Shown one piece after another: positions 56,926 through 64,000 of a stretch of DNA of 64,000 nucleotides (positions are counted from its first letter, which is position 1; every line of letters starts with the position of its first letter). This DNA is from Sabethes cyaneus (lineage: Eukaryota > Arthropoda > Insecta > Diptera > Culicidae). The notes beneath the pieces were generated by a model. That model searched no databases. It was not told the DNA's origin and saw nothing but the letters and a program-made list of their open reading frames with translations. The stretch spans positions 75,925,838 through 75,989,837 of the forward strand of contig NC_071354.1 in NCBI RefSeq assembly GCF_943734655.1. The letters are read 5' to 3'. The position numbers and the translations under genes were made by a program.

Positions 56926-58717
56926 ATTTATTTACTTATTATAACTTTACCAACAGGCAACAATGCCCTAATGGCTCTTAATACCTAATACAGCAAACAT
57001 CGAAACATTGAGACAAATTTAGAACGTAACACTTGCTTAGACAGATGAAAGTCAAACGCTGTTGAAACTCGATTGAATGCACGTTGGAGACCAGTGATGA
57101 CGCCATTAGCACTGTAGTTGGTGCGACGAAAAGGCAGGTTAAGCAGAGGAATCCTTTGCAACACTCTTAATGGTGCATTCAGATTGATCTGGCGAAGAAT
57201 GTCGGGGCAATCGATGTTGGAAGTCAGGATATCGGAAACTACCATGGCGCGCGCTGTTTCTCGACGTAATTCGAGAGTGTCTAATCGGATGAGCTGGCAG
57301 CGATCCTCGTATCGTGTATTCCTCGTGGGCTGTCTCCAAGGCAGCATTCGAATCGCGTAGCGTACGAATCGGCGCTGGATGCTTTCGATGCGTTGAATGG
57401 CATTGTTGTAGTGAGGAATCCATACAGCAGAGTAATATTCTAATGAAGACCGAACAAGCGACCCGTAAAGCGTTACTAAGCACTCGATACTGCGGAAGTC
57501 ACGAGTCATTCGCATAATTAAGCCTAACTGCCTAGAGGCTTTGGCAACAATTAACGATATATGCTGTTTGAAGGTTAATTTAACATCCAATAACACACCG
57601 AGATCTTTTACATGGTCGACTCGTTGAACTGGAATTTCGTTCAGATTATAGTCGAAACGTAACGGCTGATTTTTCCTCGTAAACGTAATCACCGAGCACT
57701 TAATTGGGTTGAGCAGCATACGATTCACTTCGCACCAGCTAGAAAACATATCAAGTTGTTTTTGAAGAAATAGCGCGTCGGTAGTGCTATGGATCCTAAT
57801 GAATAGCTTCAAATCATCCGCAAAGGCGAGTCTTGGACATTTTAGTGAGCGGATTATGTCGTTGAAATACAGAACGAACACTAGTGGATCCAGATGACTA
57901 CCTTGCGCAATCCCGGAAGTAGCGGGGAACGAATCAGAGATCTCGTCACCAATTTTTACGCTCAGGGTTCGTCCAGTTAGGTAAGATTCTAGCCAGCTTA
58001 ACAGATTGTCGCAAAAACCGTACCGATCCAATTTAGCGACCTTGTCGAAGGCTGCGGACAGGTCTGTGTATACCGCATCTGTTTGGGATCGTCCAATAAA
58101 GCTGTCACATAGCTTGTAGAACACAGTAGATTCGTGGTACAGGACCGTTTAGGGATAAAACCGTGTTGCTCGTCTGCAATGGCTTGTTGGCAATGCGAAA
58201 ATATTGATTTAATAACGACCAGCTCGAATAGTTTTGACGCAGCCCACAGTGCAGAAATTCCCCGGTAGTTGTCGACATTCGCTCGATCGTCCTTTTTGTG
58301 AACAGGGAACATAAATGCCTATTTCCAAGCAACTGGAAATCTTACGGTGGAAAGAGATAGGCGAAACAAATGAGTGAGAGGTTGGAGCAAGCTAGAGATG
58401 CACTTTTTAATCAGCGTTGCCGGAATCCCATCCGGACCCGGAGAACACGAATGCTTCAGTTTGGCGGCAGGTGCCAGAATCATGTGGTTATTGATGTCAA
58501 TAGAAGCGGAGGAGTGTCCAAGACGAGGAACATGGTTTGCGGCGTCCGAGATTTGTGCAGAAGTAAGCACTTCATTGCAAAACACGCTAGAGAATTTCGA
58601 TGCAAACATACTGCATATGGCGGCGGCACTATCACCTTTATCGCCACCAAATTCCATACTGGAGGGCATACCTAATACTTTTCGTTGTTCGTAAACAAAA
58701 TTCCAGAACGTCTTGGG
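56926..58717 (-). mobile_element. 5'-truncated CR1-like LINE with target-site duplication
   Basis: Minus-strand insertion of 1792 bases between ATCTCGT repeats at 56919-56925 and 58718-58724. It covers the RT of the CR1-like family: PKTFWNFVYEQRK at its truncated 5' end, SPGPDGIPATLIKKCI, FPVHKKDDRANVDNYRGISA, ADEQHGFIPKRSCTTNLL, DAVYTDLSAAFDKVAKLDRY (missing several residues seen in other copies between DK and VAKL), SGIAQGSHLDPLVFVLYFND, the catalytic FADD, VKDLGVLLDVKLTFKQHISL, and an intact C-terminus ending at 56985. A stop at 58319-58321 and a frameshift near 58110 disable it. The long open frame 58124-56985 (379 residues) shows modest age. The 3' tail ends TAATAAGTAAATAAAT. Confidence 0.9.
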
Positions 58718-59290
58718 ATCTCGTGATGCCAACTCCTTTCCTGTTTGCCATCGGGAAGTGCCCCATTTTACTCATTTTCCCCTATTTTTAACATTTTTAT
58801 ACTCTTATTGTGCTATACCAAGCAAAGTTTTGAAAAAAAAAACAAAACTTAAAAACCTTAATATTTTGTGTAAAGAGCTCCACAGAATCGAATCCCGATT
58901 CCCGAAGGGCTTATCCCATTTAATTAAGAGCGCAACAATGTTTGGTTGAACTCGCGTTACCGAGCCGACCATACCAAAGGGGAACTCAACCAATAAAATT
59001 AATGTGCTCTAAATTACATGGGGTAGATCACATTCGATTCTGCGGACTTTTTTACACAAAATTATCAGGTTTTTATGTTTTATTTTCTCGAAGTCCAGCT
59101 CGGTATAGCCCAGTAAGTGTGAAAAAATGTCAAAAATAGGGCAAAATGGGGCATTTCCAGATGGCAAACAACAAAGGGGTTGGCATCACGAGATCCTCCG
59201 GAAAATTTTACATAAGATCAACTATTTTTTACCAGCCTTCAGGCCGTATCTTAATTGCATCGGTCTTTTCGCTCGTTTCTGTCCATAGTG
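58718..59290. repeat. Long inverted repeat, centre near 58965
   Basis: 58725-58940 is complementary, with gaps, to 59000-59195. Matching pairs include GATCTCGTGATGCCAAC and GTTGGCATCACGAGATC, TTTGCCATC and GATGGCAAA, TGCCCCATTTT and AAAATGGGGCA, GTGCTATACC and GGTATAGCCC, and CACAGAATCGAAT and ATTCGATTCTGCG. With the outer left piece at 56840-56925 each arm exceeds 300 bases. No coding content, so it is probably a nonautonomous DNA transposon of the MITE or foldback kind. Confidence 0.8.
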
Positions 59291-59299
59291 CAGCGGCTT

Positions 59300-60180
59300 C
59301 CGATTTTCGATTTCTGCGCAATTCGGGCTTCTTGGTTGTTTACAGACATTTGTCGAACACATTTATAATGTTGGGGATAATTAATTTGGTTACTTTTAAC
59401 AATTTATCTCAACGCGCTTGTTGTTCGGGTTTTCGTAATGCATTTCCTTGGGAGCAAGTTTAACCCCTCTAAGGTCCACATAATTTTTAGCACCGCAAAA
59501 TTCACTAAAATGGTCGTAACTTTTTTATTTTCCAATATTTTTCCACCATATTTGGGGGATTTCCCGAAAATCTTTTCTATTTTCATAATATCTATAGATA
59601 ATGGCCATATGTCTTATGGCCCCGGAGTTATTCCGGAGTTCCTTGGGGGACCGCGACGTGGCTTTTTTTAGATAAAGATGCCAAATATTTAAAATTTGTT
59701 TGAAATCTAATAAATAATAAGTTATTTTGCCGCAGTTACGAGCCATGGCGCGCACGATCCGGATCCGGGGGGACACTATGAATCCGGAACCGGTTCCCAT
59801 AAAGGGACATTTCAGCATCAGTAAAGTATGTCGTGTCGCATATCAAAAAACATCAGCATTCGACAAAATAGCGATTGGCGATCAGCTCATGTCTCTCAGA
59901 GGCCATAAGACCGATTCCGGCCCCGGGGAGAGTTTCTTTTCTGATTCAAGCACGGAACGGATTTCGAAGGAACATGTACGGGACCTGGAATCGACCATAT
60001 GGCCGGCGACCAAGGCACGCGCACCTTTAAATATGAGGGTTGATTATGTGTTTTTAAGGCACGATTCAAAGAAATGCATCAAGATTAATTCGATAAAATT
60101 TTTGATCGTAACCCTGACTATTATGCAGAAGTTTTATAACTTCTAATAATTAATCTATCTAGTCGATTGTATTCATAGTA
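59300..60180. other. Noncoding stretch with diffuse repeat-like sequence
   Basis: The segment around 59600-59660 and 59750-60000 is rich in CCGGA, GGCCCC and GATCCGG motifs, recalling the sub-repeats of foldback-type elements such as 13519-15558, without a clear end. 60050-60113 matches the dispersed repeat at 39640-39707. No gene recognised. Confidence 0.4.
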
Positions 60181-60309
60181 CAGTTCGGGCTCGATTACCC
60201 GGGAGTTCGATTAACCGGGGATTCGATTATCTGGGGATTCAATTATCCGGGTAATTCGATTATCTGGGCTGAAAAAAAAGCGAACACCCGGATAATGGAG
60301 TTGGGGCTG
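60181..60309. mobile_element. 129-bp TA-flanked MITE with ATTCGATTATC motif array
   Basis: Flanked by TA (60179-60180 and 60310-60311). It starts CAGTTCGGGCTCGATTACC and ends TAATGGAGTTGGGGCTG, imperfect terminal inverted repeats of the CAG...CTG kind seen in pogo-type elements. The left two thirds is five diverged tandem copies of about 16 bases around GGGATTCGATTATC. No coding capacity. The pogo link is inference. Confidence 0.65.
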
Positions 60310-60311
60310 TA

Positions 60312-63160
60312 TACCTAACTTGCAATTTTTGCCGCTACTCTAACTAGTGCTGCTAATGAAATATTTTGAGAACCACTCTCACACCAGGCTCTTGCTATCA
60401 AGTCGAGTATAAATGCTTAAGTTAATTTTACGCCACAAAATCTAGGTCCAAAATATGACCGTTACGATCCACAGTCTTCTGCCATTCTGCTGACCCTGGA
60501 AATCGCATACTATCGCATAGTATTGTATGTGTCAAATGAGGCATGTGTCATTCATTCATTCGTTGATTCATTCATTTATTTCATCCATTTCGTTTGTTTT
60601 ATACTGTTGTTTTTCTCAGCAACGTTGCTGTCACTTTTGGTGGTACACGGTGGGATGTGGTACGTGCGCCTTAATTGTAGGGGTCTCAAGCGTTGAAGCC
60701 GTATACAATTTGGAAGTAGAATTAATTACCATTAACAGTTAGCGGCTTGATACACGTTCACCGGTGCCCGGCGATATTTTTTTTTCGGTGGGTGGACTCT
60801 CTGTAATGGTGAATTGAATTGTAATATGCGAAATTTGTTTCTTAAGGCCTTTCCAAAAAAGACTCCGAAGCAAACTATGAATTTTACAGCACAAAATAGC
60901 CATTACTATGTATAGAGCTGTCCACTTTAGAGACTAATTGCCGGGCGAAACCATGAGAATATGGTGCGAAGTTTTTATTTCGGGCTCCAGGTAATGATTT
61001 GTGGTACGTTTTCAAGATAGTAATGGATGCACGGTTGCGATGAAATTTTTGGGGTACCTATGCTGCAGCAGTTGTACGGCAGTACGAAGCTCTGGCTTGA
61101 TTGTGACATTTAATTAAATCGGTCTGTCTTGTAAGAGGTTGATCCGGTCGCTTTCCGGCCGTAGATCAAACGTAATTTGTGCGAATTTATTCGGACGTGT
61201 TGATACTTTTAATTATTTCATGATAAAATACGTGCGACTGAGGTTTTCTAGTTACACCACATCATATTTTCTTCGTCGTTTCAGGTCTGTCTTGCCGGAA
61301 TCGAATCAGAAGCGCAACGGTGCTGACAGCTAGCGGTAAGTTAAAAGTCATTGTTTTAGTCTACCGTTTATCGACTGTCATTTGTCGATAGAGGTGAGCA
61401 GTCGGAAAAGCTAAATTTGTTCGATAGAGTTATAGTAAGCGGTTAAATTAAATGGGAGACAAAGAGAATTCATAATCGTTCATTATCCATATCATCGAAT
61501 ATTTAAACTAATGACATAACTTTTCTCATGGGACAATTACTGTTGCTCTAACTCTGCTCTCATACCCAGAGCTATTGAAGTTGTTGGATATTCGATTCCC
61601 TAAGCAAATGCCTGCTTTCTCTCTAGACAAGTCGACTGACATGTGTGTGACATTGAATTATGCTACCCACTTTCCATTATCACATAATCACGCACGCAGT
61701 CAACCGTCTTATTCGAAATCCTTCCATACCTTAGAAGACAATTTTAAGGCTCATTCATACCGACTCACGGCCGCGGTTCCGAGATACCGATAGAAATTTG
61801 ACATTTTCTCGCGTAGACGGCGCTGAATTCTTCACCACCACCGCCACCGGTTACGCGTCTAGCGGGTCGCGCGAGAATATGTTCGCGAGAGACACGTCGC
61901 GACGCGTAACACGACACATACAACATCATTAATTATCATTCTTATCCCCATCGTACACATATATTTTTATGCAAATTTTATGAATATTTAAGAGAGTGCC
62001 ATATCGCTTGCCTCGGAGGATTCTTGCGGGCCACGTTGGGCTGCCGAAAAAACACTGCCTCGGCTTCCTTATCAGCCTCCTACCCTCTACGGTGTTGGAG
62101 GCAGGCACCGACGACGGTTGGTGCGACAATGCGACCGTCAGCGTCACCTTCCACATTTGTACCCGGATCAGCTTAACCAACAAAAAAAGTGAAAAAAGAA
62201 GGATCCGTACCGGTAGAGCTGGCTGGTGGCAAAATGCGTACTTATGTTAAAGAGGATTGACGTCGCGATAATTTGCAGCCAGGCGTGAGGGTGTTGCGGT
62301 ACTCGATATTCGGTACATGTATGCAGTGGAATCAATAAACTTTAAATGATTTTTGTGAAGTAGTTTAAAGCTAGCCCAATTTTTGTGGTCCGGAAAGCAA
62401 AATTTAAAAAAATCTTTAATAAAAGTTAAACCGACACAAGAACCAATGACCTTCAGCAGACTTGGGAATCGATTTTCAGAATTACGTGTAATTATTAGGG
62501 GAAAAGCGTATGTGTAATTTTGCCTCTGTCTTGTGGTTGCTTAATGATACAGGAGATTTGAATTTTTTTTCTATTTAACTAGGGCAGCTTTGGCAAGAGC
62601 CGGAAAAAACCCTCAATAATATACAGCACACGCCACACATCCATACTCTTTTGATACAGCCGTTAATGATAATGCGTGCGTGCAAGGATGCAGGGCTGTG
62701 TACGATAGCGGAGCTGGGGGTGGACGAGAACCCTCGAAAAATATTATAGAACATGCTTATCGTAGCATATGCAAATGAGGAACGGTTTCTTTTTTTTTCT
62801 TTCACGAGTACTTTCGTTCGGCGTTTCTGCGGTCTATTGCTCAAAGTCAGTGGCCGTGTGTTTGCCAAAAAGATATCACTCTAGGATACCTTTTTTCATT
62901 CATTTTGTTCAAGAAACCGAAACAAAAAGAATGTGGCCCGGAATGGTTTCGGAGTGTGTTCGCGTTTCATATATTTGTGAAATTCTAGAGAATTCATATC
63001 GCATCTAGGTACATATGAGATGAATTGCGTTGTGTTTTTTGGCGTCTGAGGTGACTTGTAAATTGATACGACGGCGGAAATGCGAATGATGATAATCGTG
63101 ACAATATATGTCGTTGTGGTTTCCGAACAACGTTGTTTATCAACGTATTTATATAAAAAG
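60312..63160. other. Long intergenic stretch without recognised genes
   Basis: No frame is convincing. An open frame at 61996-62250 (+) encodes a peptide with TDDGWCDNATVSVTFHICTR, but no splice sites or family support it. Tetranucleotide TTCA repeats occur near 60550-60590. No RNA gene was recognised. Confidence 0.45.
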
Positions 63161-63375
63161 TTAACCGCCGAGTTACCTTCGAAGTACGATGGTGGTCTAA
63201 CTAGCCAGTCGTCGTATGTTCGAATCTCGGTTAGGTAATGCTGCTAGATAGAGTCAATAGAATTATGAAGTCTATCGATAAGAAGGGTCAATTGGGGCGA
63301 ACCAACCAACGGTTGAAAGCCCCATCAAATAGTAAATAAAATAGAATAAATAAGAAGGGTCAAGTCTTAGACAGG
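63161..63375 (+). repeat. SINE-like repeat with B box
   Basis: Starts TTAACCGCCGAGTTACCTTC, carries GTACGATGGTGGTCTAAC, then GTATGTTCGAATCTCGG with a good B-box match, and a body with TCTATCGATAAGAAGGGTCA, repeated in part near the end (AAGAAGGGTCAAG at 63353-63365). It shares two blocks with 13241-13405. The A box is weak. A polymerase III SINE is the best reading. Confidence 0.6.
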
Positions 63376-63513
63376 CGTTTAAGCTCAAGAATTTGCTATT
63401 TTTTATATAAAAAGTTTTCTTAATTTTAAAGATATATAGCAAGATGTCCAGCTTCTTTTGGCTTTATGGTACTACGGCAAAATGTAGAATCCACCGGCGA
63501 GTGATCGTTTACC

Positions 63514-63514
<1 letters not shown>

Positions 63515-63589
<75 letters not shown>

Positions 63590-63608
63590 CTCTCGCTCTC
63601 TCTCTCTC
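63515..63608. repeat. (TC)n microsatellite
   Basis: About 94 bases of TC dinucleotides, interrupted by two GCTC steps near 63585-63597. It produces a spurious Ser-Leu open frame on the plus strand. Confidence 0.97.
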
Positions 63609-63699
63609 ATATCATTGCTCTACCATCCTCGTCAACAGCGCTCAATCAACGGATCTGAGGTCTTCCTCGACGTCGACGGCATCTGTTGGGTTCTCTGCT

Positions 63700-64000
63700 G
63701 AATATTGTTTTCGTTGGTCTCTCATTCGGCATCTCTGCTACGTGGCCAGCCCTGCCATGTTTTATTAGCTTCACAATATTTCACAAATTTCAAGGTTCAT
63801 GCACCTGTGCAATCATCTAATATGCCGCTGGGAATTGATCGCCGGATTTTACGCTCAAAAAAACCCAAAGCTCGTCGGTCGCTCACTTCCAACGTCCACG
63901 CTTCGTGGTCGTAGACAACCACCGGGAGGAATAGTATCTTATTGAGTGCGAGTTTTGTACAAAGTTGCAGACTGCCGGACCTCAGCTGGCTACGCAATTC
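63700..64000 (-). mobile_element. RTE-like LINE fragment running off the window
   Basis: Minus-strand C-terminal region of a LINE reverse transcriptase: RSQLRSGSLQLCTKLALNKI near 63990, FLPVVVYDHEAWTLEVSDRR near 63915 and ALGFFERKIRRSI near 63850. It decays into stop-rich sequence toward 63700. The block order (LPVV-Y-HEAWTL, then ALG-FERK) is that of RTE-like elements, but the sequence differs from the other copies here, so it is another subfamily. The rest lies beyond 64000. Confidence 0.65.

Noticed and set aside
61996..62250. Possible small secreted cysteine-containing protein
   Set aside because: No signal peptide, no usable splice sites, and an equally long frame on the opposite strand.
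63444..63701. Serine-leucine-rich open frame
   Set aside because: It is the translation of the TC microsatellite at 63515-63608.

Overview
The window is eukaryotic nuclear DNA, almost certainly from a dipteran and most likely a mosquito. The grounds are one intron-containing Osiris-family gene, a Tc1/mariner relic, and families of non-LTR retrotransposons, SINEs and Helitron-like repeats that I associate with mosquito genomes. The species call is inference from recognised sequence style; no search was run. There is no operon structure, and no phage, CRISPR or bacterial gene content.

The only host gene I can support well is a two-exon Osiris (DUF1676) gene at 41456-42259 (+), with a 72-base intron, a TATA-like element upstream and an AATAAA signal downstream. 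A weaker candidate is a terminal exon encoding a membrane segment at 28807-29052 (-).

The rest is transposable elements in layers. 2.9-10.2 kb: RTE-like and CR1/Jockey-type LINE fragments. 13.2-15.6 kb: a SINE and a 2-kb foldback element carrying a nested small MITE. 16.1-20.2 kb: an inverted-repeat DNA element split by a Helitron-like repeat, then a defective mariner. 20.7-27.3 kb: a gag zinc-knuckle relic, a CR1-like fragment and several RTE-like copies, two with clean 12-bp target-site duplications. 30.0-38.7 kb: the best structure in the window, a 4.74-kb full-length CR1-like element (ORF1 with a PHD-type finger, ORF2 with endonuclease and reverse transcriptase) inserted in antisense into an RTE-like element, bounded by AGAAGTG target-site duplications. 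43.9-46.1 kb: rearranged RTE pieces, a short Helitron-like copy and tandem repeats. 50.3-54.9 kb: a second large Helitron-like copy, inverted relative to the first and split by a 2.4-kb insert. 55-59.3 kb: CR1-like copies, one inserted into an arm of a long inverted repeat. 60.2 kb: a 129-bp TA-flanked MITE. 63.2-64 kb: a SINE, a TC microsatellite and an RTE fragment running off the end.

I found no convincing new functional system. The most interesting feature is a duplicated, Cys-Gly-containing linker module just upstream of the endonuclease domain, seen in three copies of the CR1-like family. The nesting events with intact target-site duplications also give a readable order of insertions.
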